64,000 bases of DNA from Ceratothoa steindachneri (GCA_963969495.1 OZ018328.1:496001-560000), one strand, 5' to 3'; shown: positions 1-12,989, counted from the stretch's first letter. Numbers and translations: made by a program. The notes: generated by a model not told the origin, from the letters alone.

Positions 1-279
1 TAAAACCTACATAAAATTATAACAAATCAATACAAATATTAATCAAAACAACCTACAAACAAAAAGAAACCAAACAAAAACATTATCGAAGAAGGAAGAA
101 TCGGGGCGACTTCTCTGGCATCGAAGGCATGGTCGCTTCACACCAGCTACGGAACATTCGACCAACACACAAAAAGCTTCAAATGAAATGGATGAGATGA
201 AGACAAAATGAGTGATGACGCGAAAGAGCCCAAAGTATATGTGAATGAATTCGTCCCGAATGCAAAGGGACAAGCAGTT

Positions 280-650
280 GCGACCCCACTCCTCAGGGTA
301 CTGGCACAGGCAGATAGCGACCCAACTCCTCAGGGTACTGGCACAGGCAGATAGCGACCCCACTCCTCAGGGTACTGGCACAGGCAGATAGCTACCCCAC
401 TCCTCAGGGTACTGGCACAGGCAGATAGCAAGCCCACTCCTCAGGGTACTAGAACAGGCAGATAGCGACCCCATTCCTCAGGGCACTGGCACAGGTAGAT
501 AGCGACCCATTTCCTCAGTGTACTGGGACAGGCAGATAGCGACCCCACTCCTCAGGGTACTGGCACAGGCAGATAGCGACCCTACTCCTCAGGGTACTGG
601 GACAAGCAGATAGCCACCCTACTCCTCAGGGTACTGGGACAGGCTGATAG
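280..650. repeat. 37-bp minisatellite, about 10 copies
   Basis: Tandem array with a 37-bp period: the CGACCC phase mark recurs at 281, 318 and 355 and onward to about 650. Each unit carries the core CACTCCTCAGGGTACTGG followed by an ACAGGCAGATAG-like segment. Units differ by scattered substitutions (GGCACAGG versus GGGACAGG). Nothing indicates coding in either strand; the minus-strand open frame over it is a by-product of the repeat. Confidence 0.9.
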
Positions 651-749
651 GATGCGCGATTATCACACAAACTGGCAGCATTCAACAAGAATGTGCGGAA
701 CACTTTCAGACAACGCCGTCGTCGTTCAATTAAATGGCGGTGGCTCCTA

Positions 750-919
750 AAAATGGGGGCCGTGCTGACGGGACTCTGACGGCCTGTGTTTCTACCCTAC
801 TTCCTCACTTTCCCGACAACCTATCCCATAACTCTCTCTGGTCTGCCTATAATTTCACAGGGTAGATGCCGACCAGCTTCATCTCACCAACCGGATCAGG
901 GCTGACAGGGGAGGGGACA
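750..919 (+). mobile_element. LINE-A copy A1, 5' UTR start
   Basis: Matches the 5' UTR of the well-preserved LINE-A copy at 25,068-31,996 (GCCGTGCTGACGGGA, TTTCACAGGGTAGATGC, GGATCAGGGCTGA). It is interrupted near 919 by a CR1-like LINE fragment and resumes near 1,765. This is the outermost and most decayed LINE-A copy in this part of the window. Confidence 0.75.
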
Positions 920-1760
920 ACGTTCAAGAGGACCTTCAAAGGATTGGGGAGTGGTCGGACACGTGGCAAATGCCTTTCAACGTGAACAAATGCAAAGTAA
1001 TGCATATCGGCCACTGAAACCCCAAATCTCAGTACTTCCTTAAGGGAACTGCCCTTGAATCGAGTAACACTGAGAAGGACTTGGGTGTTACTATCACTAG
1101 CGACCTCAAGTTCTCGAAACAGTGCATCGAGGCAGAGAAGAAAGCCCAAAGGATGTTAGGCTACATAAAGCGCCAGTTTGGATACCGTAACAAGGAGATA
1201 GTACTTTGTCTGTACAACTCCCTCGTTCGGCCGCACCTAGAGTATGCCGCACAATTTTGGAGTCCTTCGTTTCGAAAGGACATCACAAGGTTGGAACGCG
1301 TACAAGCCAGGGCAACCAAACTGATTCCCTCTATCCGACATAAAAGTTATGAGGATAGACTAAGGGAATTAAATCTGTTCTCGTTGGAAACCCGTAGACT
1401 GCGTGGTCAGCTCATCGAAGTTTTCAAAATACTTCGAGGGTTCGACAATGTTGACTACCGGGATATTTTCACACTGAGTGAGAACAGAACGCGCAATCAC
1501 GGCTTCAAACTTGAACTGAAGCGTTACAACCGCAATCTGTGTGGAAATTTTTTCACTTACAGTGTCTGCGGTGAGTGGAACGCACTTCCAGTGGAAGTTG
1601 TCAACAGTGAATCTGTTGACCAGTTCAAGTCAAGACTAGACAAAGTCTTGAAAAGTGGCCGTTTAGGGACGCCAAACAATTGAGCAGCCATGTGCCTACT
1701 CGATTGCTAGTCCAAAGGTACCCTCTTTGAATGGACCGTAAGGTCTCCTAGGGTACTTTC
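920..1760 (+). mobile_element. CR1-like LINE 3' fragment inserted in LINE-A copy A1
   Basis: A 5'-truncated LINE holding the last part of an RT-encoding ORF2 plus a short 3' UTR. Coding similarity begins near 936 with a frame reading WQMPFNVNKCKVMHIG, followed by an in-frame TGA at about 1,015 and then EKDLGVTI at about 1,074. LINE-A 5' UTR sequence lies on both sides, so this is an insertion into LINE-A. Exact ends and target duplication are not clear. Confidence 0.75.
1081..1683 (+). pseudogene. CR1-like reverse transcriptase, C-terminal part
   Basis: Open frame of about 200 residues equivalent to the thumb/connection region after the RT palm of CR1-group LINEs. Visible family marks are LGVTI at the start, SLVRPHLEYA, the LERVQARATKLIP segment, RLRELNLFSLETRRLRGQ and the terminal WNALP plus FKSRLD. 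The RT catalytic motifs are not present because the element is 5'-truncated, and the frame is preceded by a TGA in the same reading phase. It would not give an active enzyme. The family level (CR1-like) is firm; the exact clade is not. Confidence 0.8.
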
Positions 1761-1764
1761 TTTC

Positions 1765-4700
1765 CTTGTAACTCCTGAGCTGCAGTCTGAGGTGGTAGGT
1801 TTTTTAACAACCTTTTTCATCCCCATCTACACCTTCCTCACTTCCCCTTTCTTTCTCCTTTAAATTGCTATCCATTTTAGGCCGTCCCCAAGGTGGAGCC
1901 GCCATACCAATGGACTGCTAAACCTCTAGGCGGAAGGAGTGTCCCCAATGGCGCCAGCTGGCTCTGTTGGCCCCGTACTCACCCTTCGCAGAGCGGGCTA
2001 CTGCGTGGGGTGATGAATGTTTGCATCCCGTGATTATTATAGGGTGACCCAATGATAAATTTTAAAAAAATACTCCCCTACCTTCCCCTCGAACATCGTC
2101 TGAGCTCCACTGGAAAAATGGAGGTCCCTCCCACCCTCTGTGCTCTCGCAGGAAAGCCTGTAAAACTATTTAATCGGAGACGGGGTTTACTCCTCTCCTT
2201 TGCCAACGGGTGTAGGAGGAGACTCATTCCCTTCTTTGGAGGTGCCTTCGGGTGCCTCCCTCTTTGCAACGGCAGTCTCCGCTCTACCTTCCAAGGGGAT
2301 CGCTGAGAAAGGCAGGCGGCCCATGATTGACCCACGATAGGGCCAACCACCTTAGGGGGAGGAGGAAGAAAGGCCCCTTCTCTCTCTTCTCTCCAAAGAC
2401 CAGTGTGCTCTAATTTTGAGCTTAGAGTGGGTCACCGTACGTATACCCCTCTCTTTCCCGACAAAATAGTTTAGGGCCAATGGAACATGTGATATCCTGG
2501 GAAATGGCCATGTGGGGGCCCCCTGAGATGGACATGGTCCCTGGGGCAGCTCAGACGGTAGGACCTTTAATGGGGGCAACCAGGGCTCAGTGTCAAGCAA
2601 CGAACCTGAGTCTGCCCCTGTGCAAGGCTCTCCTCAGTCGGCCGGGGTCTCCAAGACTGTACAAGGAAAGAAGGTATCTTCTTTCCCGTCTGGTGCCCCT
2701 GTGAAAGCCAAGACCTTCTCCATCTTAGAGAAGGATTTTGCTGAGGCCGGTCCAGATGGCCTAGGGGCTCCTGCCGGCGGAGGGAAGAATCGGGTTTATT
2801 CCCCGCATTCTTCTCCTAAAAAGAAAAGAACAAGAAAAAGACGAGGAAGACTCGGGGCTTCTCTCCTACCGAGGGGGCCACGTGGACGGACGGGGCCGCT
2901 TTCGTTTCGCTAGGCCACCAAGCCAAGATCGGCAACATGTTAGGCAAGGGCAACATGATCCATCAGAGGAGAGCTTTAACTAGTGTAAATGGTAAAAAGC
3001 CGAAGATGACCCGTTTCTCAGACGGGAGCCTTTTGTCGAATTCGTTGAATCCATCCATGGCGGCCATGATTAGTGCCCTTCGGACACTTGATAGATGACA
3101 TCACCTTAGAGCTGGCCGACCATGGTGCGGTCAGGTTTGAGCACGTGATCATAAACCAGGGAGGGGCCTCGAGACCCACCACTACACTATTCGACTGTGA
3201 CAGGCTCCTTGAGTTGGTGCGTGCCAGTTGGTATCGCTACCGCTTGAAGGCATTCGTACCACTGCCGCGGAGGTACTAATACTATCACCGCTTCGCCCAT
3301 ACTAATCGCTCCTGTCGTCGTGCAAAGACGGGTTTACATGAAGTTTGTGTAAGTTGCTTCGAAGGCGCACACGATAAGTCCAATTCGTGAGTGGCCAAGT
3401 GTGTCAATTGCGGAGAGCCGCACCCCGCTTCTTCGAAGCAATTTGGCGCATATCTCCTAGAGAAGGAAACCCTGGCCGTTGAGGCCTAGGGTCGCCTCTC
3501 ATTTGGCGAGGCTAAGGACTTGGTCCTGGTGCGCCTGGCGCTGCCCTGACTTTCTATGCCTCAATGTTGAGAAAGAGACCCTCTTTTTCTGGCCCCTCCA
3601 GGCCTACAGGCACGGTCGTTTCCGCACACATTCGGAACCCTTCTGTAGGTTATACCCACCTCGGGCGCTCCCTTGTAAAGCTGGTGTCACCCATGGTTCA
3701 TACCCATGAAGAGGGTCGTGGGGACATATAGCGGAGTTCCTAAAGCTGCCTCCCGAATGAGGACAACACTAAATGAGACGGTAGATCCTCACAAAGAGGG
3801 AACCCCGCATCTGAAGCCACCCCTTTTGCTTAAGGTTTCGAGGAGGAGGGAGGAAAAGGTTCGAATGGCGAGGTCAACTTCGCCCGATAGGTCCTGGAAG
3901 GCGACAGCGCCTTCAGCGCACTACCAGGCCAACAGCGCACGTAGTTCTGCCTCCGGAAAGCGTACGGCAATTCCCGTGAGGGTCTTCTCTTCGAGGACGT
4001 CCCCTGCATCTCTCAGAGCTAGAGCTGGAAGGCATATTCCTTCAATGGAATTGCCGTGGACTCCGGGGCAACTGTAAGGAGTTGCAGAGGCTCGTCTGGT
4101 TTCGTTCGCTGTCCGCTATCTTTTTGCAGGACACCATGCTCGGTGCGTGCTCTCTGCCCACCTTCATGGGGTATAAGGGTTTTGTGACCCCACCACTACG
4201 GGACGGGGACCCTGCCTGAATTTAGTGCAGTATACATCTGGCATGATGGCTCCGTTCTTCTCTTTGCTTTAGATACCTCCTTTCAAGAAACTGTTTGGGA
4301 GATATACTGTTATTTCTGCGTATATCTCACCGTCATGACTTTAATGGCGGGGACTTCCGCCGCGTCGGGCGATGTTGCCGAGACCTTTCTCTTGCTGTGG
4401 AGATCTGAACGGAAGAAACCTCCGTAGGGGAGAGTACTCGATTAATCCCCGGGGTCAATTCCTTGCCGGCCTGATCGATGAGCTGGAGATAGGTGTCATA
4501 AATGTGGATGAGTTACGCATTACTGCCCGAGAACCGCTTCATTTTCCTGTCTTGATATATCTCTATGCTCTCCGGAAGCACAGCCTGGTTTTGGGTGGGG
4601 GGTGGTCGATAACCTCCATGGTAGTGATCACTTTCCCATTCAAATATCATTTTCTGGGCAGCTGCCACCCGAGAGCCCACTCCGGTTGTGCTTGGTGCAG

Positions 4701-5105
4701 GCATGGTGGTCCGCATTTCTGGAAATGACTGATTCTCTGTCTCAGTCGAGGAGTTAAGGTCAGTTGATGAGGCTGTTGAGTTTTCTCCAGCAACCTCATT
4801 GCCGTGTGTATAACTTCTCGTCCTACATCGTCTGGCTCTTTTGCACGCCGACCACTCCCGTGGGGGTTAGAAGAGTGTGAGAGAGCCCTCAAACAGAAGC
4901 GTTATGCCTACATGAGCTATAAGCGCCGCCCAAATGATTTTACTGTAAGTGAGTTTCATCGAGCTAGGGCTAGGTTCGGGTATATTTCGAAGCACGCCTG
5001 CCATTCTTCTTGGCGAGCATACGTGTCTTCACTTGGCGAGAAAGACACCTCTAGCAGATGTGTGTAGGTGAGTCAAAAGGATTCTGGACAATTTCTCGCA
5101 GGACA
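1765..5105 (+). mobile_element. LINE-A copy A1, decayed body, truncated at 5,105
   Basis: Continues LINE-A after the CR1 insertion: rest of the 5' UTR, ORF1 remnants from about 2,100 to 4,050, and ORF2 endonuclease remnants from about 4,040 to 5,100. Many stops, frameshifts and deletions separate short frames (for example 2,590-2,913, 3,073-3,279 and 4,804-5,067). It stops inside ORF2 at the sequence TTTCTCGCAGGACA, where LINE-A copy A2 begins. The equivalent place in the preserved copy is about 29,143. Confidence 0.85.
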
Positions 5106-5635
5106 CCCCGTAAGGGGCCCGGCGATTTGCCATCCTGGCGGCCGTGCTGACGGGATCCAGCGCTCCGTCCGGCCCCAGCTTAGCCTCTCTTCCTTCCTTC
5201 AGATAGCCCGATTTCTTCCCTACCTCGTCGCTTTTCATACAACCTCTCCCACAACTTTCTCTGGTCAGCCTCTAATTTCACAGGGTAGATGCTGACCTTC
5301 TTCTCAAGCCAACCACCCCGGATCGGGGCTGAGGGGGGAGGGGACATTGTTCCCTAACCCCTGAGCTCCGGTTCGGGATGGTTTTTTTTTAACAACTTGC
5401 TTCATCCCCACCCATACCTTTCTCACATCCCCTTTCCTCTCCTCTTCACATTCTATGAATTTTACGCCGTGTCTAAGGTGGAGCCGCCATGCCGATGAAC
5501 TGCCAGGCCACCAGGCAGGAGGGGTGGTCCCGAATGGCGGCACCTGGCTCTGCCGGGCTTGTAAGCACCTCTCGCAGTGCGGGCAACTGCCAGAGGTGAT
5601 GAGCTATTGCATCCCGTATTAAAAAGAGGGTCACC

Positions 5636-8066
5636 ATGCCCATGTATGTAAAACAAATAAAAAAACAACCCACAACTTCCCCTATAACAGCGACGGAGCC
5701 GCCCTCGGGCAGCTCCAGCAAAAAAATGGAGGTCCTCCTCCCCCTGTGCTTGCGCAGGGGACCCTCCATATCTCTTCAACCAGAGAGGAGGCTTACTCCT
5801 CTCCTACGCCTACGGGTGAAGGGGACTTCCCCTCACCCCCTTCCCTGGAGGTGCTTACGGGCACCTCCCTTTTACCAGCGGCAGTCCCTTCTTTTCTTTC
5901 CAAGGGGACTGCCACCAAAGCCAGCAGGCAGCCCTTAGCCAGCCGCTCCACATCGAAGCGGCTCAGTAGGGCAAACCCCCTTAGGGGGGGAGAGGGAAGC
6001 CAGGCCCCTTCGGTCGCTTCCCTGAAAAGACCTGCTGGCAAGGATATTAAACCTTGCCGGGGTTAAGGCTTGTGCCTCACCACAAATGAATCTTGACGCT
6101 ACTAAGGGGACCTGCGATGTCCTGGGAGGGGATGGCCAACTGGAGGCCCCTCCTGTGATAGACATGGTCCTTGAGGAGACCCAGCCTCAGACGGTAGGGG
6201 CTTCCAAAGGGGGAAATCCGGGCTCGGCGCCAAGCATCAAACCCGAGTCCGCCCCTATGCAAGGTCCTCCTCAAACGGCTGGGGGCTTCGAGGCAGTACA
6301 AGGAGGGTAGGGATCTCCTCCGACAGGTACCCTCACGAGAACCGGGAAATTCTCCATTTTGGAGAGGGACCTGGCTGAGGCAAACCCATCTGGCATGGGG
6401 GCTTCTGCCGGCGGGGCGGAGGTGAGAAGCAGGTTCATTCCCCGCCCTCCTCTCCAAAAAAGAAGAAGACTAGAAAGACAAAGAAGACTCGGGGCTCCTC
6501 TCCATACGCGGGGGCTGCGGGGACGGATGGGTCTGCTGCCACTTTGGTAGGCGACCCAGCCAAGATCGGCACATCCGGGCCCTCTACCCCCCCGTGTGTG
6601 GAGCCCCTGACTAAGACCAAGAGTGCACAGGGCGGAGCCTCGATGACATCGGGGCCCCTTATTCAGAGGTTACCTGGCGTTTTCTAGCCCGCTGGCTTGA
6701 AACGCTTCCTCGTTATTCGCTCAACTGTTGTCCAAGGGCAACATGATCCATCAGAGGAGAGGATTAGCTAGTGCAATTGGTAGAGAGCCGAAGGTGACCC
6801 GTTTCTCGGACGGAAGCCTTCTGGCGAATGCGGCGAATCCCGCGGAGGCGGCTAAGATAAGTGCTCTTCGGAAACTTCATGGCACCCCGGTGAGTGTGAC
6901 GCCGCACTCTACCATGAACTTTGTAAAAGGAGTAGTTTATGTGAGGGAACTCGTTGACTACTCCATTGAAGACATCACCCTAGAGCTAGCCGACCATGGG
7001 GTGGTCAAGGTCGAACGTGTGATGAGAAAACAGGGAGGGGCCTCGAGACCCACCCCTACACTCTTCATCACGTTCGACTGTGACAAGCTCCCTGAGTCGG
7101 TGCGTTGTGGTTGGTACCGCGACCGCGTGAAGGCATTCGTGCCACTGCCGCCGCGGTGCTATTACTGTCACCGCTTCGGCCATACGAATCGCTCATGTAG
7201 ACGTGCAAAGTCGGGGTCACCCGAAGTCTGTGTAAATTGCTCCAAGGTTGCACACGATAAGTCCAATTCATGTGTGGCTAAGTGTATCAATTGCGGAGAG
7301 CCGCACCCTGCTTCTTCGAAGCAATGTGGTGCATATCTCCTTGAGAAAGAAATCCTGGCTGTTCAGGCCCAGGATAGACTCTCATTCCGCGAGGCTAAGG
7401 ACTTGGTCCTGGCGCGCGTGGCTCTGCCTGGGACGTCATATGCCTCAGTAGTTAGAAAGGCACCCTCTGCTCCTGGCCTTCCAGGCCAACGAGCACGGTT
7501 GTTTCCGCGCTTATTCGGAGCCCTTCTACAGGCTCTACCCAACCCGGGCGCTCCCCTGGTAAAGTTGGTGGCAAAAAGGGTTCATACCCAGCCCCGGTTA
7601 AAACCAGGGCTCCCCCCTCTTCCCCCAGCGTGACCGTTTCCCGCAAGACGAAGCGGCCACGCGCCTCCAGCGAGTCGTTAGACTCACAGGAGGCAACACT
7701 CCTGAAGATGGTCGCTAGGCCATCTTCGGGGGTTTCTAAGGCTGTCCCCCGAAAGGAGGGCAGCAACAAAGAAGCTTCGGCTCCTTTGCCCACGCCCCGA
7801 GGTGGAGCGAGTGGCTCGGAGACGGTGGTTCCTCGAAAAGAGGGCCCCCCCCGCCTCCTAAGCCGCAACGCCCGCCTAAGGTTTCGAGGCGGAGGGAGGA
7901 AAAGACTCGCATGGCGAGCCCAACCTCCCCCAATAAGTCCTCGAAGGCGACAGCGCCTTCAGCGCTTTGTCCGGCCAACAGCGCCCGGGGTTCTGCCCCC
8001 GGGAAGCGTACGGCCATTCCCGTGAGGGTCTTCAATTCGAGGAGGGCCCCTGCGTCTCCTCCGAGC
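5636..8066 (+). pseudogene. LINE-A copy A2 ORF1 (gag-like, three CCHC knuckles)
   Basis: ORF1 of LINE-type retroelements encodes an RNA-binding protein that packages the element RNA. The longest intact piece is 6,728-7,633 and holds the conserved core (FSDGSLLAN, TPHSTMNFVKGVVY, DYSIEDITLELADHG) and the knuckle region starting CYYCHRFGHTNRSC, then VCVNCSKVAHD and KCINCGEPHP. The N-terminal part is split (5,636-5,938, 6,086-6,310, 6,359-6,550) by a TAG at 6,308 and by frameshifts. The C-terminal proline/arginine-rich tail continues in another frame from 7,630. The protein cannot be made whole. Confidence 0.85.
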
Positions 8067-11000
8067 TAGGCCTGGAGGGCATATTCCTTCAATGGAATTG
8101 CCGTGGACTCCGGGCCAACTGGGAGGAGCTGCGGAGGCTCGTCTCGTCCCGTTCCCCGTTAGCTATTTTTTTGCAGGAGACCATGCTAGGCGCGTGCCCC
8201 CTGCTTGCCCTCCCGGGGTGTTAGGGGCTTGCGACCCCACCACCGTGGGATGGCTGGGCTGGGGGATGCGCGGTTTACACCCGGCATGATGTCTCCGTTC
8301 TTCCTTTCTCTTTAGATACCTCCTTTCAGGCAGTGGCTGTGCAGCTGCACCTGGATAGAAGGTATACTATCATTTCTGCGTACATTCCACCGTCAGCTGA
8401 CGTCGACGCGGGGGACTTCCACCGCGTCATGGCACGGTTGCCGAGGCCCTATCTCTTGCTTGGAGATCTGAACGGCAGGCATCCTCTCTGGGGAGATCAC
8501 TCCATAAATCCCAGGGGATAAGTCCTTCCTGATCTGATCGAAGAGCTTTAGATGGGTGTCCTAAACGTGGATGAGTTTACGCATCACTGTCCGAGAACTG
8601 CTTCATTTTCTTGCCTTGACCTATCTTTGTGCTCTTCGGATGCACAGCCTGATTTTATTGGGGGGTGGTCGATGACGTCCATGGTAGTGATCACTTTCCC
8701 ATTCAAATATCATTTTCAGGGCAACTGCCGCCTGAGAGACCTCTTCGGTGGTGCTTGGCGCGGGCGCGGTGGCCTGCATTTCAGGAAATGACTGAATTTT
8801 CTATCTCAGTCGAGGAGTTTAGGTCGGTAGATGATGCCGTTGAGTTCTTCTCCGGCAACCTCATCGCAGTGGGCCTGACTACTATTCCTAGGACGTCTGG
8901 CCGTTTTGCACGCCGACCACTCCCATGGTGGTCGGCCGAGTGTGAGACGGCCCTCAAACAGAAGCGTTATGCCTACATGCGCTATAAGCGCCGCCCGAAC
9001 GATTTCACTGTCGCTGAATTTCGTCGGGCTAGGGCTAGGTTCCGGTATATTTCGAAGCACGCCCGCCGCTCTTCTTGGCGGGCATACGTGTCTTCACTTA
9101 ACGGGAAGACCCCTTTAGCTGAGGTGTGGAAGCGAGTCAAAAGGATTCGGGGCAAGTTCTCGCAGGACCCCCCTCCCGTTCTCCAGGAGAATGGGACCGC
9201 AATCGAAGACCCCGCGTCCGTGGCGGAATCCTTAGCGACCGCTTTTTCCGCATTCTCTAGCCGTGATGCGGCTCCGCCAGCATTCAATGCACGTCGTGAT
9301 GTCGCGGAAGGGCGCCGGCTGGACTTTACCTCCAGAGGCGGAGAACCCTTCAACGACAGGTTTACTGTGAGTGAGTTGCGTTCCGCTCTCGCCTCGTGCG
9401 CGGACACCGCCCATGGTCCGGACGATGTCCCGTACGCCATGCTACGACACCTGGGTGAGCGAGGCATAGCCTTTCTGTTAGATTTGTTCAACAGGATCTG
9501 GGTGGAAGGTCTTCTCCCAGACTCCTGGCGAATCGCTACTGTGCTTGCCTTTGGCAAGCCGGGGAGAGATCACTCCACTCCGACCGGTTTCCGCCCAATC
9601 TCTCTAACCTCTTGCGTGTGCAAGTTGATGGAGAAATTTGTAAATGTTAGATTAGCCTATTTCCTGGACAGCGGAGGCCATCTGTCTTCTTCCCAGTGCG
9701 GCTTCCGCAAGTTCCATCTCCACATCGGATGCTCTGCTCCGACCGGAAAATGCCGTCTGCGAGGCTTTTCTTCGTAGACAGCACTAGGCCACTGTGTTTT
9801 TTGATCTGGAGAAAGCCTATGATACGTCATGGCGATACAGTATCATGGAGACTCTCCACCAATGGAGGCGAGCGGACGCCTCCCAATCTTTATATCTGAA
9901 TTATTGCGAGATCGTCGATTCTCTATACCGGTGGGGGAGCCCCCTACGGCTCAAGAGAGTAGGAAGAGGGTGTTTCACAGGAAAGCGTCCTCAGTGTCAC
10001 AATCTTTGCCATGAGCATCAACGGCATTACCTCAGTGCTGCCAGAAGATGTTCTAGCTAGCCTCTACGTGGACGACATTTCGATCTCTTTTGGCGTGGCC
10101 CAGATGCCAACTCTGGAGCGTCGAATCCAGCAGGCATTGAACTGCCTCTCTTGCTATGCAGAAGCGCACAGGCTTCGTTTTCTCTGGGTAAGACTAAGGT
10201 GGTGCACTTCTGCCGTCATTCACAGCTCCACTCTGACCCAGAGTTATTTCTCAATGGGGTGCGCCTGGAATTGGTGGACTCGCACCGTTTCTTTGATCTT
10301 GTATTTGACCGACGCCTCCCCTGGGAGGCTAATATTCGCAGCCTTAGTATCTCTTGTACCCGCGCTATGGATATTCCTTGTTACTTGATGTTCGGCGCTT
10401 GGAGCGCCTATAGGGTTACTGCTTTAATTTTTTATTGATCCTTTAATCGTTCGAAGCTCGACAACGGATGTGAGTTTTATGCATCCGCAGCTGAGCGTGT
10501 ATTGTGGGAGGTGGATTCGATCCACAACACTGGCCTTCGCTTGGCCCTTTGCTTTCCGTACTTTCCTTATTGCGAGCCTTCTTGTCGATCTGGGGAGATG
10601 CCACTCGCTCTACGCCGTGCACAGTACATTATTCGCCTGTACGCGCGAGCCCGACGCCTCCCTCAGTCGCCAACAGCTCTTACTGCATCCGCAGCTGATT
10701 TCACGATGCCTATGCCACTGAGAGACGCCAGTCATACACTAGCCCCTTTGGGTTTTGGAATAGGAAACTCTTTCTAATTCTAAGTATAGCTCTCGTGTCG
10801 TGGCGCCCCTGGTTCGGCCCAGGATATCACCCTCAAGGGTACTAGTTTTGACCATTTGTCGCCACGCTGTTCTCCGAAATCTTCTACAGATTCGGCCTAT
10901 TTCGAGCACACTTCGTGTCATACTAGAACTGTGCCAGTGTAGACGGATGCCTCCAGGTCCTAATAGGGGGTCAGTTTCCATTCCGTATCCCATCTGCTTT

Positions 11001-11760
11001 AAGTCAGCGGGGCTCTGTCGGTCGGTGTAACAATCTTCAAGGCCGAGCTGGTTGCAATACATCGCTCGGTACAGGAGATTACGCGACGTGCCCGGTTCGG
11101 AGACTGGATTGTGATTTATAACAAGTCACAAATGGCCCTGAGTGCTCTCGGGGCATTGGAATCTCCGCATCCTCTGGTCCGCGATATCCGTGACGGCACG
11201 GTTTTGGCAAGCCAGGCGGATGTCCAGATTATCTTCTGCTGGGTTCCTGGACGTGCAAGAATTGCGGGAAATGAGCGCGCGGATTAAGGTGCCAAAGAGT
11301 CCGCAAGGACTGGGTGACCGCACGAGCATTTCGCTGTGTCCCCCAGCGACTACATGGCAGGAATACAGGCACCTCTTTGGGCTCCTTGATAAAGAATATG
11401 GGAGACGGTCGAGAGAAACCTAATGTTGCGTCCCATTGCGTCGCTACTGTTCCCATGCACCTAACCTCTACTGCTCTGCCGGCTTCAGGTTGCTTTCGGT
11501 CGTCTCTAAATTGGAAACAGTCGCGGGAAGCACCGCCATTTGATGGAGCGCTCGCCTGCGTCATACTGTGAAGAATGGGTTGTCCCTCAGACTGTTCGGC
11601 ACATTCTTGTTGAATGTCCAAGACTGGGCGATATCCGCGCATGTTAACTGTCCCAGTACCAAGATGAGTTCCGTCGCAACTGCTTGTCCCTTGTACTCGG
11701 GGCTTTTTCATACACATGGACTTTACGACTTTTTGGAGGAAGCTGGCCGCCTCCACTTTA
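8060..11760 (+). pseudogene. LINE-A copy A2 ORF2 (endonuclease, RT, RNase H)
   Basis: The same order as the preserved copy: APE-type endonuclease (GDLNGRHPLWGD near 8,465), linker, RT (fragment FFDLEKAYDTSWR near 9,797; catalytic LYVDDISISFG near 10,063), RNase H and a C-terminal region. The longest open piece is 8,665-9,777. Multiple stops and shifts break it. In the RNase H part, near 11,270, this copy still reads NERAD where the 25-kb and 53-kb copies carry a shared four-residue loss, so A2 represents a different or older subfamily state. Confidence 0.85.
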
Positions 11761-11935
11761 TTTTATCTTTTTTGTGTTTCTTTTTTGTAGGTCGTAGCAT
11801 ATTCCTGCGCCGAGGAGGGGCGGGCCTACTCCCGACTATGCTTCCTTCTTGTCCTGTTAATTTTTTTCGTTATTGCTTATCGTTGTTATTTATTAGTTAT
11901 TTATTAGTATTTATTCTCTTTTATTTTTTTTAATA

Positions 11936-11953
11936 TAGCCTGCTAGTAGGCTA
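11936..11953 (+). other. LINE-A 3' UTR stem-loop
   Basis: TAGCCT-GCTAGT-AGGCTA forms a perfect 6-bp stem with a 6-nt loop a short distance before the 3' end of the element. The same structure, with a different loop, is at 31,908-31,924 in the preserved copy. In LINEs, 3'-end structures are commonly the template mark recognised by the RT; that role here is inference. Confidence 0.5.
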
Positions 11954-11999
11954 TGTTGTATATAGCGACTTATGCTCAGTTCTGCAGTCGCCTGCCCCT

Positions 12000-12985
12000 G
12001 GCAACCGCTGCCTTCAGCAAGTGCCCCATTGAGATCCATCTTGTCAGATACCACTCGCTCTACGCCGTCCACTATTTACCTGTACGCGTGAGCCCGGCGC
12101 CTACCTAGGTCGCCAACAACTATCATTGCATTCGCAGCTGATTTCGACGGTGAATATGCCACCAAGAGAAGCCACTCATACCTCAGGTCCTTTTGGTTTA
12201 CGGCTAGGAAACTCTTTTGAGAGCTCGGTGTAGCTTTAATGCACGTGGCACCCATGGTTCTTCCAAGGGCACAAGTCTTGAGGGTACCACCTTTGATATT
12301 TGTGGCCACGCCTCTGCTGCCAAAGCTTCTAAAGCTCCGGGAGTCCTGCGTTCGGCCTTTTGCAAGCACTCTTCCTGTGACGTTAGAACCGTGCATGTGA
12401 ATACCGATGGCTCTAAGTCCAAAGAGTGAGTCAGTTTTCATTCCGTTTCCCCTCTGTTTGCAGTCAGTGGAGTTCTACCAGGCGCTGCGTCTGTATTCAC
12501 GGCCCATCTGGTTCCAATAGACCGCTCGGTACGGGAGATAACATGTCGTGCCCTGGCTCCGAGACTGGATTGCGATATATAACGACTGACAAAGCGACCT
12601 GAGTACACTTGGGGCATTGGAATCTCTACAAACCCTGGTATCCGTTAGACTATGTTCTGCTGGGTCTTGGACTTGCTGGAAATGATCGCGACGAAAGAGC
12701 GCCAAAAATCCCCATGAATGCTCGACTACACCAGCGTTACGCACTTCATGCTTGGCAAAGAAAATAGGAGAGGGCCGACGGGAACTTATAAATGCGTGCC
12801 ATTGCGCTACGATTGTTCCCATGGACCTAACCCCCAATGTCACAATGGATTCATGTTGTTTTCTTTCTTCTCCGAATTGGACACACTTCGAGCCTTCTTG
12901 TCTTTTTTGTCATTTGTTGTTTTTATAGCTAGTTTCATAGCCTTCGTTCCTGTTTTTTTTATCTTTGTGCTTTTCAATTTAAAAA
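12000..12985 (+). mobile_element. LINE-A-related ORF2 fragment, first arm of tail-to-tail pair
   Basis: Equivalent to the end of RT through RNase H of LINE-A (from about 30,513 of the preserved copy). Recognisable pieces are CCCCTGGCAACC..., the RNase H start NTDGSKSKE near 12,400, and the downstream part near 12,780. It shares subfamily variants with 60,660-61,670 that are not found in the preserved copy. After about 12,890 comes a T-rich 3' UTR different from that of LINE-A. It may be the displaced remainder of copy A1 after a deletion, or a separate truncated copy. Confidence 0.7.
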
Positions 12986-12989
12986 AATA

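Larger units (their letters stand above)
5106..11990 (+). mobile_element. LINE-A copy A2, near full length but decayed
   Basis: Starts with the family 5' terminus CCCCGTAAGGGGC and ends near 11,978-11,990 with the family 3' end (hairpin TAGCCT...AGGCTA, then GCGACTTATG). It lies inside ORF2 of copy A1, so it is a later insertion. Both ORFs are recognisable along their whole length but carry many stops and shifts. No clean target duplication was found, because the sequence after its 3' end does not resume copy A1 at the break point. Confidence 0.85.

Noticed and set aside
280..650. CRISPR-like spaced repeats
   Set aside because: The 37-bp units are directly contiguous with no unique spacers, there are no cas genes and the context is animal; it is a minisatellite.
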